Shown here: positions 10,505 to 22,879 of the stretch, in pieces | Position numbering within the stretch: position 1 is the stretch's first letter | Layout of the letters: each line of letters begins with the position of its first letter | Assembly (NCBI GenBank): GCA_015178975.1 | Contig: WHVD01000105.1 | Location: 62,001-126,000, forward strand | Length of the DNA: 64,000 nt | Source: Hysterangium stoloniferum | Lineage: Eukaryota; Basidiomycota; Agaricomycetes; Hysterangiales; Hysterangiaceae | Direction of reading: 5' to 3' | Notes under the pieces: model-generated | What the model was told of the DNA's origin: nothing | Databases searched by the model: none | What the model saw: the letters and a program-made list of their open reading frames with translations, nothing else | Program-made: the position numbers and the translations under genes

Positions 10505-12789
10505 TTATGAAATATCGGACGGAATGGATGGTGCAAGAGAATTGGCAGGCCATCCATGGTCCTCCAACACTGATCTGGAGTTTGAATTAGATGTTACGCA
10601 CACACCGGTGAAAGGTGTGGCGATGACACAAAGGAAGGACTGAGCCGCGAGGGTTAATGCTTCAAGCTGGGAAACGAGGTATTTATCGTTAAGCGAGCCA
10701 CGCATTGTGTCACAATGTGGGATAAGACGAGGGATAATGGTAATTATATCCAGGTTGCGCACTGTGCTACACGCGGATTCGATGTCGGAAGATCCAGCGA
10801 TCAGGTTCAGAGTGACCTCAATTAGGTTGTCTCCTGACGAGAGGATGTTCACATTTGGACTTGGGTGTGTCAGAATCAGACTGGTATGATATTTTCAAGG
10901 ACGGATGTTCGATGATACTGGAAGGTAAACCACTCTCAACATACCGCAGGAGGGGCTCAATGAGTGAATGGACCACAATCAGTTGTTTGATGTGATGCGT
11001 GTGAATCGTGCTGTTGCCGAAGAAGGTTGGCAGATCCGAGATACCATACCACAATGAATACGTTGTATCCATATCCATAATAAGAGTCAAGGACGCTATA
11101 TGGTGGTTTGTGTCAGCCACTATCACCTTCAATACATCTCCAGCAATATCTCGAAACCATGAATCTTCGTGCATGCAACACATCAGAAGCTGTACAGGAG
11201 ATCCAAACAATGAACGTCGATGTGAGTAATTTTGTCTGTTGTGGTTTTGGTAGGCCAGATGAAATGACGTGATGTCGAGACGTACGGTTGTACCCAGAAT
11301 TCAATGCAACCTCTAATCGCAATGAGATCCTCTACAGACAGTTGACGCACGTGGCAGGTGTGTTCCACGATATACCCAAGCTCGTCGAGGAGGTAGGTAC
11401 GTGAATGGCATGGGAATGATAAATATCCGGCGATTTGTAAAATCAATGCCGACGCAACCTCATTCAGGTTGGTTTCTAGCGGTGATTTGATGACCGCATT
11501 GTAAAGCGAAGACGTAATTGCAGTTGATGTCCGATCTCTATCTTCCCATCCAGCGCCGGGACACCAACTGAAGGCCCAAGCCAAATATGTCATGAGCCGA
11601 CCTTGGGTCGTCCATTTGATATCACGTGAATCCCATAACGTTCCTATGACCACCTGCGCCTGTTCTCGAATTCGACGCGGGTAAGTGGGTCTATAATGGT
11701 GAGTATTTTGAGTATATTCAATTATTGGCGCTGAAGTATCCCCACCTCATTAAGTCCATGGTCTCTTGAATTAATATTCCGATTCTTCGCAGAGTGAGAT
11801 GCTTGCGTATTAACCTTTTAAAGGCCCTGTCGTGTCCCTGCACCATTCGCTTGTATACCATCAACTTTGCCATCAGTGCAGCTGTCTTTGCGTTGTGAAG
11901 CACAGTCCTCCCAACCCTTTCCAAACCGACTCCACTGAAAAACTTTAAGCACGATAACCTGTAACTAGACAGTTACATTCAGTCGTGCGCAGATAGTATG
12001 CAAACGTCTGATTAATTACCTGTAACGAGACAGTTACACTCAGTCGTGCGCAGATAGTATGCAAACGTCTGAGGTGATGTGTACCTAGCTCAAAGACTAA
12101 ATACGAAATGTAGTCTTTTCATGTACAAATATGTAAATCAATAATCGCGTTGTTGAAAACGCTATATGAAACAAGGTTAGTGTGATGAGACACTAAACAA
12201 AAAGGAGTCGGACAAAATTATATAACAATTTGTGTCATTTCAGGACAATCGGAAACAAAGGGTCAATAGGCTGTGTCGCACTTGAATTTCCAACATCCAC
12301 AGTAGTACCCGGGGCTAATTTCCAGACTCGATGTTGAGCTATCCGGCAATGAGCCAACTCCCCAGTCTATGGCACGCCTATGATATGGGCTGATTTTGGA
12401 TGTGGCGTTGGTGGAGCTCTCTCGAATCTGAATATTATTTGGTGCGTCATGACAATTTCTCTCTCCTTGGAACTGAAAACATTCGGTCTGTGAACAGTCT
12501 CCTTAAAAATGATTTTTCGTTTGCGCACCCATTCCTCCACGGCTTCTTCCGACAATTCTATGTGCTGGTCGTCATAATGTGCTCGGTAACATAAACAGTT
12601 TCCATGTTCGAGACAGCTACATCGCTTTCGAAGCTTCATCCGGGATATTTCTCTCTTTCCCGTGTCATCAATCTCCTGTCACTCCATCCTCAATACAGCC
12701 TGGGAAACCAAGGGTTGTAGCCAGTCAACCTCTTGGAGGAGGGATAGTACATCCTGCCCACTCGGAGCTATCTCGTTGGAAGTTGACAT
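10505..12789 (-). pseudogene. Gene X copy A, all five exons present but broken
   Basis: All parts of X are in order from ATG (12789-12787) to a TAA at 10505. Exon 1 starts MSTSNE and carries the Cys/His block CSCLEHGNCLCY. Exon 2 has GILIQETMDLMR, exon 3 has WCPGAGW and SSLYNAVIKSPL, exon 4 has CCMHEDSWFRDIAGDVLKVIV, and exon 5 has LIAGSSDIESAC and FLCVIATPFTGVCV. Exon 1 has TGA at 12681-12679 where the intact copy has CGA. Exon 2 is split by a 360-bp insertion (11936-12295). The whole gene is missing from the otherwise matching arm near 49.2 kb. It is a direct copy of the locus at 25.6-29.0 kb. Confidence 0.8.
11936..12295 (-). mobile_element. LTR-like 360-bp insertion in exon 2 of X copy A
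   Basis: It starts TGAAAAAC and ends TTCCAACA, giving TG...CA ends. It is flanked by a perfect 5-bp duplication TCCAC (11931-11935 and 12296-12300), and X exon 2 is continuous across the empty site. Inside are two tandem copies of a ~63-bp unit (11959-12081) beginning CCTGTAAC and containing a short GTAAC...GTTAC hairpin. A further hairpin (AAAGACTA...TAGTCTTT) lies near 12098. Its strand is uncertain. It could be a solo LTR or another element with 5-bp duplications. Confidence 0.7.
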
Positions 12790-12899
12790 TGGTAGGTAGC
12801 AGCCGTACTCGTACCCAGAGGCAGTGCTGCGCTTTTGAAGCTAAAGTTAGCCCGAGAGTCGGTTTCCAGGGATAGCATTGTGGTACCTTCCGAGTTATT

Positions 12900-14590
12900 G
12901 AGCGCTAGATTTCAGGGAAATCCAGCTTTCCCGCCAGAAGCGACATCTGCACGGATAGAATATGTCAGTGCGGTGGATGCTATCCATGGCAGTGCTTATT
13001 AGGTACATCCCCAGGCGCTTTCCACTCCGGCTATATCTAACGGCCATCTGCGCTTCGTGTTCAATTCTTTCATAATGGCAACGAGCAATCCATTACAACA
13101 ATTCACTACTGATGCTAATGGGCGTCAACCCTGAATATCTTTGTGGCGACTCCGTCAGGTTTTTATCAACACATTGTGTGCGTAATCAATATTCAGCGAC
13201 TATTACTTACACGCTAGTCTTATTATTATCCTGACCTTCTCAGTGAACTAATTCGCCCCAGGATCACTTTATGTATAAATCATTTGTCTATTTGGCTCGA
13301 CAATGTCAAGGCAGATGAAACATTGTGAACCACCATAGCTTGACCTCTTGGAGACGGAGCTCTCCGGGTTTGTAAAGATTCACCATACTCTATATTCCTT
13401 TACGTGCCCTTTGACTGCCACCTTGTCCGCCCCTTTGAAGCCGGTCCCTTCATTGTCCCCGGTGACGTCACAAAGGTTGTTGTAGTAATCTTTATTTCCT
13501 ACCACTATAGTTATTTCCTATCATATCCGGGGGTGTTATGCCAGTTGACCCATTCACCTTCACTTGTTTTCATGATTCTTGTGTTCAGACTGAATTAGTG
13601 CTGTGAATCTGTATCAACGTCTAAGCTCACATCCGTTGGTCCGCGCTCGCTAGAACCATATTTGGCCTCCCTTGCAAACAGTATACTTGATGGGAGGGCC
13701 TGCAAGGATCATCGCTATTTTCTCAGAATTTCCATCTCAAAGCTATGTCATGCTCTCCGCAGCGGCATTTTGATTTCACTATCCCTACACGCTCTGCACA
13801 CGCAATGATTAGAGCTTGATCTGTGCGTTCGTCTCTTCTGCTCAGTAATCACTTCGTTTATCCAAAGGCTAGTGTTTTTCCGGGAGGCTAAACCCCCTTT
13901 GAACGTTCTTATGGCTCACATCAGGGTTGAACTAACTTAAATTGAAATCATGCTGCAGTATACCTTCTGGTCTCGTTTTTACATTCAGGACCGCTCATCT
14001 TTGGCAAAAAAAGGTGGTTATAGTACATCATGCAACATGCTCCAACTGAGATGAAAGGAGATATCCACTCGGTTTGCACTGAGCGCCATTCTAGTTTATG
14101 AACTCGTTTGTGCTATACATAGTCCAGCTATTGGAAAGAACTCTTCAATATTCATCGAGAGTTTGACCAGACAGAAGGATTCTTTTATTGAGTGCTGGGT
14201 CTAAGTCTCGTAGCTCATAATTATTAACTCGGTTAAATCTAGCCCGATGTCATAGGGAGATATTATTTGTCCAGACGATATGCGGGCATATGTTCTCCAC
14301 ATGAAATACATGAAATTTGAATGCCTTGGCGCGTTTTTCGACCGTGTGGTTCCCTATGGAAATGAAAACCATCGTCGGACTCACAAATATATACAATGTG
14401 TGTGGATAGCATGAACGAGAAGCTGCCAACCACACATATGCGGTAGAAGGTGACTATAAGCGCTCCTGAATTTTCTCAAAGTATGTAGCTTTACATAGAT
14501 TGTAAGTATTTCCAAAAGGGAAGCTAAGTAAAGAGTAATGGTACTATTCTTCCTCCTGGTTCGCATAATGTGTCTGTGTTAGCCAAGAGA
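12900..14590. repeat. 5' flank of X copy A, including module Y
   Basis: At 12900-13160 the - strand holds module Y, whose readable stretch includes motifs such as ERIEHEA and LISTAMDSIH. It is interrupted by TAA where other copies have Lys. The rest (13200-14590) matches 47500-48950 in inverted orientation and 28240-29050 directly, but has no convincing gene. Relative to this copy, 28.2 kb lacks about 300 bp (13250-13560). Confidence 0.5.
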
Positions 14591-17181
14591 AATTATGATG
14601 TATCGTGGGGAATGGATGGAACAAGAGCATCAGCAGGGAAAAAATTATCTTTTAACACTGATGTGGAGTTCTAATTAGAGGTTACCGACACACCGGTAAA
14701 AGGTGTGGCGATACCTCAAAGGAGGGAATGAGCCGTGATGTCTAATTTCTCAAAGCGGATGGGTGGATGGATCGTTGATTGATCCACACATTGAGTCACA
14801 ATGTCGACTAAGACGAGCGAGAATGGCGGCTATATTGCTGCTGCCCACTGGGGTATACGCGGAGTCGATGTGGGAAGATGCAGCCATCAGCGTCAGAATA
14901 ACTCAATGAGTTTCCTGCTTGACAAGAGGAGCCAGAAATGTTGATGCGTGTGTGTCGGAATCATACTGGTGGGATATTCGAATGCGCGGATATGAGATGA
15001 TGGTGGAAGGTAAAACATTGTCAACATACCGTAGGAGGGGCTCAATGAGCGAAGAAACCACGTTCAGCTGGTTGATATGATCAGTGCGGAGCATGCTGTC
15101 GTCGAAGAAGGTTTTTTTCAGGGTAAAGATATCACGCCACAGAGAAAACAATGTGTCCAGATCGATATGAACAGTCAAGGACGTTATAGTCGTCCACTAT
15201 AACCTTCAATGCATATCCAGCAATATGTCGAAACAAGGCAGCTTGGTGGATGAAACACAGAATGTGTATAGGAGATGCATGAGAGGGGAGTCAATTCGGG
15301 TGATTTTTATTACAAATATAGTATCTCAGTCGACACGAAGATTGTAAATCGACTGATATAAAAGATCGAACCTATTACAAATATAGTATCTACCACACAA
15401 TCGTTAGCATGCTAGTGCGTGAAAGAAAAGAAACATATTTAGTAACGTACCTCAGTCGACACGAAGATTGTAAATCGACTGAGGAACATACATTGGTAGT
15501 GCTCGTATTTATGTGGATGAATCCCATGGCACAAAAGAGACGGTAGGACAATGGGATTGTAACAATAGGAAACGGACAAAAAGAAATATTTACGGTTCGT
15601 GGTCAAAGTGTTATTGTTGTTTGTGACATCATGTTTATCCTCGTGTTTATTCAGGGCATGCGTAAGACACAGTTCATAACAATTTTGTCTGTTGTGGTTT
15701 GGTGGGCAGGCTAAAATGATGAGAGGTCGCGACGCACTGTTGCATCCAGAATTAAATACAACCTCTGATCGCAGTGAGCTCCTCTGCAGACAGTTGATGC
15801 ATGTGGGAAGTTTGTTCCACGATATGCCCAAGTTCGGCGAGGAGGTACGGTTACAAAAGGGTGATAAATATCCGGCGATGTGTAGAATGAATGCCGACGC
15901 AACCTCGTTCAGGGGTGTGTAGCGGTGATTTGATTACAGCATTGTAAATCGATGACGTCATTGCAGTTGATGGCTGTCCCATCAAGCGCTGGGACACCAG
16001 TAGAAGGCCTCGCCCAAATATGGCATCAGTGTGACCTTCGTTCCTCCGCTGTGTCAGATAGATATGAACAGTCAAGGACGCTATATGGAGGTTTGTGTCC
16101 CCCACAATAATATTCAATGCATCTCCAGCAATAGAGAACATTTGCAACTAATATCTCGAAACTAGGTATCTTGGTGGATGCAACACACGATAAGGTAATG
16201 TTGCCTGTTGTAGTTTGGTGGGGAAGGATAAAATGATGAGAGGTCGTGACGGATGGTTTTATCTAGATTTAAATGCAGCCTCTGATCACAGTGAGCTCCA
16301 CTACAGATAGTTGACGCACGTGGCAGATGTTTTCTACAATACCCGCAAGGTCGCGCAGGAGGAAGGGAGGCAGAGTGCATGAGGATGATAAATATCCCGC
16401 AATTTGTACAATAGATGTCGATGCAACCTCATTAACGTTCGTGTGTAGCGGTGATTTTATGACAGCATTGTAAAGTGACGACGTAATTGAAGCTGATCGC
16501 CGATCTACATCCGACGATCGAGCGCCGGGACGCCAGAGGAAGGCCGAACCACCTCATCAAATCAATGCTCTATTGAATGACTATTCCCAGTCTTTCAGCA
16601 TAATATGCTTTTGTAGAAGCTTGTTAAATCCCCTGTCGTCTCCGTATCCACGCGCCATTCGCTTGTATAGCGTCAACTTTGCCATCAGCGAAACCTTCTT
16701 TGCGTTGAACAACACTTTCATTCCAATCCTTTCCAAACCGACTCCTAAGAAATATCCTGGGCCAATTTTAATACTTGAATATGAGCTCTCATGAAGTGAG
16801 CCCCCTCCCCAGTCGATATTATGGCTCTGATATGCACCGAGATTTGATGGCGTGTTGGTGGACCCCCCTCGCATCTTAATAATTGTCGGGGGGTCATGGC
16901 AATGTCTCTCTCTTTGGCACTGACAGCATGAGGTTTGTCAAGAGTGTATGTGAGAAGCATATTTCATTTTGCACACCCATTCTTCCACCCAAACTTCCAC
17001 GTCTTCTTCAGACAGTAGTATGTGCTCGTCGTCTTCAGGTGATCAGTAACATAAAACCTTACCCATGTTCCAGACAGCTCCATCGTTCTCTAAGTTTCAT
17101 CTGGAATCTTTCCCTCATTCTCGTCTCATTGATATCCTGTCGTTCTACCCTCAATACGGCCGGTGAAGCCAAGGGTTGCTC
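14590..17181 (-). pseudogene. Gene X copy B, 5'-truncated mosaic with duplicated exons 3 and 4
   Basis: Reading on -, exon 1 is cut at 17181 within the VSPAV region. Exon 2 is well kept (ERIGMKVLFNAKKVSLMAKL, 16740-16680). Then follow an exon 3 piece (16560-16240), an exon 4 start (16185-16055), a second exon 3 piece (16055-15690), exon 4 again (15250-15000, DHINQLNVVSSLIEPLLR) and a degraded exon 5 (14960-14590). The repeated exon 3-exon 4 order is a partial tandem duplication. It is shared with the inverted copy at 45.9-47.5 kb, so it predates that inversion. Intron 3 of the second unit holds a 374-bp insertion (15308-15681). Confidence 0.7.
15308..15681. mobile_element. 374-bp insertion with palindromic hairpin units in X copy B
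   Basis: The flanks carry a 5-bp duplication ATTTT (15303-15307 and 15682-15686). The matching copy near 46.8 kb is uninterrupted at the same place. The insert contains a direct repeat of TTACAAATATAGTATCT and two stem-loops, at 15326-15356 (TCAGTCGA/TCGACTGA) and 15450-15484 (CCTCAGTCGA/TCGACTGAGG). No coding sequence was recognised and the element class is unknown. Confidence 0.65.
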
Positions 17182-17195
17182 ACCAAAACCACAAC

Positions 17196-17563
17196 TGTAA
17201 GCCTGGCCACCTTACCACATATGCCACCATTCCCAACCACTCCCTTTGTTCGACTAATCAAGCATTCCTTGTGTCACCACTCAATCACCCTTGACCATTG
17301 TTCTTCCATCAACCTTTGTTCTCCTTTTCCTGCCACATCTTCCTTGTCTTCAGGCACCTTTTGTTACCACAACCTTATTGTTCCAAGCAGATATATAAGT
17401 ATACATTCCACAGTGAGAAGAAGGCAATATTTTTGACCATGAAATCCCTTCCCACTCTTCCCTAGGGAACCTCACATCCATCTTGTATCATACTGCTATT
17501 AAAATAAAGAAAACTTAGTCTTGTCTGTGTTGACCAAGTGAGGCTGATAACAACAGCCTTTCA
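17196..17563 (+). repeat. 5' LTR of the non-autonomous retrotransposon
   Basis: TG...CA ends, TATA box TATATAA at 17392-17398 and an AATAAAG polyadenylation-like motif near 17500. Nearly identical to 21271-21639. Confidence 0.9.
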
Positions 17564-19147
17564 CTTTTTTTTTGACATCGACTTTGCTTTTCCACAACAC
17601 AAACACGTGACCTTTGACTCGTTCACATCCATTCATTTTTCCATCCGACATCCTCATTCGACTTTTACAACTGTAATCTATCATTGTGCTGATTTCACCC
17701 ACATTCAACACCTTCAAGTTATTGCACATACAAGTTGTCATCTTTGCCGTCATCGTCAACCGCCATTTTGAAACACTTCATAATCATAACTTCAACTTTG
17801 TCTCACACTCACAGTTGCACTCATAGTCGAACACACACTTGCTGCCAGTATCACACTTGCCACTGTGTTATTGTCGAACCAATTGAACCGCCCCATGCTT
17901 GGCCCACACCTGTGAACTGTCCATCCTGCCTTGCTTAACCGACACACCAACACCATTACTTACCCACCAGGAAATGAGAAGGAGATGCCACCTTGGACTA
18001 CCTCCTCTCCTCATAGACTCCTTCTCAGACACCACACTCACACCGCCCTCTACACCGACTCGCACTCTTCAGAAAGCGATACCAATACAGACACTGAACA
18101 TGCTCCTCACACCTCGAGGCCTTGTCACTACCACAACTGATGGAAAAAGAACAGATGCTAATATTGTAGGACCATCAAGCCAACCATTCTTGGGCTGGTG
18201 CCAACCTTACACACCACATACCTCTCGATGGCCATGCAGGCACACCTCACACTACTACTATATCTCACCTTCTGTCTACACTGTTACTCGCTCACTCGGA
18301 GACAGAAGGAGAACCCAACTCAGACTACCTTCTCTCCTTGTGGAACTACTTGTGCTTCGTGTCTGTCCCACTACGACACATCGTCACCTCTACCTACTAC
18401 AGCATGTATCACATCCACCACCCTTCAACATTCCTTTCAATGACCATCGCTCCACTTCGGTGCATCATCGCATCTGTTCCCGTCTGTCCACCACTCAGCA
18501 TATTGCCGGGGTTGGTATTGCATCTGCCACCCTCAATGTCCCGACACCTTTCAATGTTGAACCAACTCCATTTTGAGACACAGCTGCATCAGCTCCATTA
18601 TCCTATCAGCGCCGCATCCTTTGCACCACATTCAACACCTTCCATGCACCCAGAACCTACTAGCAACTTCAGTTGGCATTGATTTCAATGTTGGTTCACA
18701 ATACTTCAACGGATAACCGCTGCCTTACCAAAGTGAACAACGAAGCTCAATATGCACAACTATACACAACGTACACCCAAGGAAATGCAGAAACCTACAA
18801 TGCAGGTTTTCACCACCATCCTCACTATCCTTGTCATTGTCTCTGCCTCCATCACATCATCACAAACGGGAACATTCCGTCATAATGTTGTAGATAGAGA
18901 TATCCACACAATCTCTGGTATGCATGCCATCAACTCCAACCTCATCATCCCAAGCATCACCCGAACCTATGGTCGAAAGATGATGATGTTTCAGAGCCTC
19001 TATCCCAACCTCCCCACCATCATTCAGTGCCTCAAGTTTAAGTTGAGATGTCCAAGCAACACCTGCATCACCCTGCTTTTTATTCACCGCCACACCAATC
19101 ATAGTCCAGCATTACAGTATTCATCTGCAACATACCCAGCATTTCAA

Positions 19148-19345
19148 CTGTTACCGCTACCATGGCCAGTATTATCACTACTGCTACTGTTACCACTACC
19201 ACGGCCAGTATTACCACTACCACTACTGTTACCGCTACCACAGCCAGTATTACCACTACCACTACTGTTACCGCTACCACAGCCAGTATTACCACTACCA
19301 CTACTGTTACCGCTACCACAGCCAGTATTACTACTACCACTACTG
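19148..19345 (+). repeat. 39-bp minisatellite in the retrotransposon interior
   Basis: About five tandem units contain ACTACTGTTACCGCTACCAC followed by AGCCAGTATTACC. One frame is almost pure Thr with Ala, Ser, Ile and Val, but no start context supports translation. Confidence 0.85.
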
Positions 19346-19371
19346 ATACCACCACCACCATTACCGCTACC

Positions 19372-19560
19372 ACACCACTACATCTGTAAGTGCCAACAGT
19401 GACTACAACTACCACTACCACTACCATTACTGCACCACTACATCTGTAAGTGCAACAGTGACCACAACTACCGCTACTGCTACCATTACTGCACCACTAC
19501 ATCTGTAAGTGCTAACAGTGACCACTACTACCACTACTGCTACCATCACTGTAACCACTA
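19372..19560 (+). repeat. ~61-bp minisatellite following the 39-bp array
   Basis: Three units begin CACCACTACATCTGTAAGTG, then an ACAGTGAC core and a run of ACTACC triplets. They differ slightly in triplet number. Confidence 0.8.
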
Positions 19561-21257
19561 CCATTGCTGCTCACTACCACTGCCACTAACTACCGCTGCC
19601 ACTACATCCATTGGCATTACTGCACTACCACTGCCACTACCACTACCATTGCCACTACATCCATCGGCATTACTGCACCACTACATCCACTATGCCTTGG
19701 TCACCATCTGTGCCGACGCCACTGCTCACTCGATTGGAAACAAGAAGGAGGCCTCAGATTGGAGTACCTCCTCTCCTTGTCAATCCCTTCAAGGATGCCA
19801 CAACCACATCAGCCAACCCGACTGTGTGGGAGCCCTCAGAAACTGAAACCGAAGCTGACACTGAATACACAACCTTTCAAACATACACTACACCCTTCAA
19901 GGCTTCACTGACAAAACAAGCCAAGAAGTCGGCAAACTGAAATAATGTCCAATGCTTACCACTGGACGATACATGCCATTAGTCCATCCGAGTTGATTTA
20001 TAGCCTGTCGTCGATACTTGGAGTTCAGTGAAAAGAAACCTGATGAAATCGACCAACCATCCCATCCCATCAAACCTGCTCCATTGCCAACCAGGCGGTC
20101 CAGAAGCATCAACACTCGCAACGTCAAAGGGGAGACCATTTTTATTGACCTCATTCATGATCTTCTACCTGCTCTGGGTTATGCCTTTGCCATACTGGAC
20201 GCCAAAAAAAGGCTCACTGTTCCTCATCCCGTCAGACAGCTCCTACAGCATCTCGTCTGATCAAACCTCCAACTCTTCCATGTCAATGCCATACATGCCT
20301 TCTTCACCCACCGGCTCAAGCGTGTCTGTTGGCATATCAATGTGTTCAACCCCACCCCGCTACATTTACGTTTCAACCTCTCTAAACAGTACTGAACCAT
20401 CTTGTCTTCCTAGTCCTGCACATTTTACCCAAGAACATGTAAAGACACTTGATAGCTGCCACCAAGTCACCCTTGATCCAAATGAACTTTTCTGCACCCC
20501 TCACACACACCAAATTCAACAATACGCCAAAACTGTCACGGCTCCAGAAAAATCAAGCTTATATGCTCCTTGTCATTGTTAGGCCACCGCTGCGATTATT
20601 TCATTTCCCGCATCTGTCCCAGTACAAAAAGTGTCAATACTCTTGATTCGGGTTTAGCCGCTCTTCTTGCATGCCACCCATCACCCATCAGGACACTCTC
20701 CATCAAAACAATTCCACCCAATGCCGGCCCACAGGGCATTGAAACTGCCTTCTCAGATGCATTCACACTTCAGTATTTCATCTGTTCAACTTCCAGTGCC
20801 GGTGTTACCGGATGTATCCCTCTGTCCTTCAGTGGCCTGGAAGCCCTGCATTAATTCCATATCTCTTTGCAATATTACACCTGGACGTACAAACCGTCAA
20901 TCTGAACCAATTAGTGGACTCGGGTAAAAGTAGGTAAATATCACACAACTGGCTGACAACACCCCCCCCCCGGCATCTGCTCAAGACTACCCACATCCTT
21001 CTCACTACTCTACATTGCGAACCTGCAAGTTCAACAATGCACACTATATATTCCACCCTCCACAGCCTTCGTGTTTGTTCCTCTATAGAACAAACCCACC
21101 TACTTCCAGCACAGGAGCATCCTCAGCCCTTCCCTCTATCAAGGACCCCGGAAGTGGCATGACAAATGATTACCCTGCAGGGTACTTGACAACACCGATG
21201 CCCTGAATTTCTGGTGAAATGAAAATGGCATTGACCTTGGCCCTTACAAAGTTTTCA

Positions 21258-21270
21258 GAGGGGGGGAGGG
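21258..21270 (+). promoter_or_regulatory. Polypurine tract of the retrotransposon
   Basis: An uninterrupted purine run (AGGGGGGGAGGG region) lies immediately 5' of the 3' LTR, the usual plus-strand primer position. Confidence 0.85.
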
Positions 21271-21639
21271 TGTAAGCCTGGCCACCTTACCACATATGCC
21301 ACCATTCCCAACCACTCCCTTTGTTCGACTAAGCAAGCATTCCTTGTGTCACCACTCAACCACCCTTGACCATTGTTCTCCATCAACCTTTGTTCTCCTT
21401 TTCCTGCCACATCTTCCTTGTCTTCAGGCACCTTTTGTTACCACAACCTTATTGTTCCAAGCAGATATATAAGTATACATTCCACATTGAGAAGAAGGCA
21501 ATCTTTTTGACCATGAAATCCCTTCCCACTCTTCCCTAGGGAAAACCTCACATCCATCTTGTATCATACTGCTATTAAAATAAAGAAAACTTAGTCCTGT
21601 CTGTGTTGACCAAGTGAGGCTGATAACAACAGCCTTTCA
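21271..21639 (+). repeat. 3' LTR of the non-autonomous retrotransposon
   Basis: Partner of 17196-17563. Small differences include GTTCTCCA for GTTCTTCCA and an extra AA in GGGAAAACCTC. Confidence 0.9.
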
Positions 21640-21644
21640 ACAAC

Positions 21645-22326
21645 AGACAAAATTACTCACACCGACTTTCCTTCTATGAATCTCCTATACAGCTTCTCGT
21701 GTGTTGCATCCACCAAGATACCTGGTTTCGAAATATTGCTGGTGGTGTATTGAAAGTTGTAGTGGACGACATAAACTTAGATATAGCGTCCTTGACATTT
21801 CACATCGATGAGAACACGTCACATTTACTGTGGCGCGATATATTTTCCCTAGAAACCTTCTTCGATGACAGCACACTCCGCATGGATCACATAAACCAGG
21901 TGAATGTAGTTTCTTCACTCGTTGCCCCTCCTGAGGTATGTTGAGATTCTTTTTCCCTTCCACCATAATCTGATTCCCGCCCCATCAAAATATCCCGCCA
22001 GTCTGACACGCATGTGTCCAAATTCGTGGCTCCTGTGGTTAGGGAAACGACTAATTGAGGTCACTCTGAAGCTGATAGCTGCGTCTTACGACATCAATTC
22101 CGCGTGTACCACAGTGTGCAACCTCAATATCATCCCCATTCTCGCCCGTCTTCTTCCACTTTGTGACGCAATGCGCGGCTCAATCACCGGTCAAAACCTC
22201 GGTGCTTCCCTTGAACGAGTAACTGTCGCGGCTCATTCCTTCCTTTGTGTCATCGCCACACCTTCCACCGGTCTGTGCGTACCATCCCATCAAACATCCA
22301 TATTAGTGTTGGAGGACCATGCCTAG
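21645..22326 (+). pseudogene. Gene X fragment B' (intron 3 end, exon 4, exon 5)
   Basis: Directly after the retrotransposon target site, X continues forwards. The intron 3 end (CTCCTATACAG) leads to exon 4 from about 21691 (CCIHQDTWFRNIAGGVLKVVV, then HIDENTSH and TFFDDSTLR). A donor GGTATGTTGA follows and exon 5 starts near 21995 (WLGKRLIEVTLKLIAASYD, then FLCVIATPSTGLCV). Exon 5 ends in a TAG after EDHA (22322-22326). Exons 1-3 are missing. The 5' breakpoint at about 17182 fuses it back-to-back with exon 1 of copy B. Confidence 0.75.
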
Positions 22327-22879
22327 CGTGCTCATGCCCTTTTTCCATCCATTCCGCACGGAAAATGTCTCTTGGATAGCACTGATACACTATCCGAACC
22401 AGGAGGAAGGATAGTACTATTACTCTTTCCTTCACTCGCCTTGTGGCAATATTTCTCATTTATGTAAAGCTATATACAGTGCATATACTCACCTTTGACC
22501 GCCTTTGTGTGCCTGGAAGCTTCTCGTTGATGCTATACGCACGTTGATATCACCCTCAGAAGTTTCACAGAAAGCAGCGTATCAGTTAGTTGGGATAGCA
22601 TGAATCCAGTCATTGAATAGCAGAAAACAACACCCGCAGCTCACTAATCCATGCCGACGGGTCAGATTCACCTAATCTTCAAAATCTATGTTCAATCTCC
22701 TGATTGGCTATAATGAGGCACTACCTCCATTCGAAACATCCCCTCGATGCTGGAGCGCCTCGCTCCCATGGGATCAGATTTGAGGACAAAGACAAGGTGA
22801 ATATTGCAAAAAGGGTCAACCAGCATCCAAAAGCACTTGTGAGAGCGCTATAAGGTATACCTTATGCGTAGCGATACAG

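Larger units (their letters stand above)
17196..21639 (+). mobile_element. Non-autonomous LTR retrotransposon with two LTRs and no pol
   Basis: Two ~368-bp LTRs (17196-17563 and 21271-21639) start TGTAAGCC and end CCTTTCA. They differ at only about eight sites by eye. The 5-bp target duplication is ACAAC (17191-17195 and 21640-21644). A polypurine tract (AGAGGGGGGGAGGG) directly precedes the 3' LTR, fixing the orientation. The 3.7-kb interior shows no protease, reverse transcriptase, RNase H or integrase motif. It is C/A-rich with Thr/Ser/Pro-rich frames, minisatellites, and three diverged copies of a ~70-bp cassette (about 17970, 18285 and 19725). No tRNA-type primer site is evident after the 5' LTR. 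It sits inside intron 3 of an X fragment. Confidence 0.9.

Noticed and set aside
17899..18576. 225-codon open frame in the retrotransposon interior
   Set aside because: Composition is low-complexity (Thr, Pro, His, Leu), other frames of the same stretch are equally open, and no gag or pol motif is present. Treated as a by-product of C/A-rich sequence.
19080..19427. Val-rich and Thr-rich frames on both strands
   Set aside because: They are translations of the 39-bp and 61-bp minisatellites and have no independent support.
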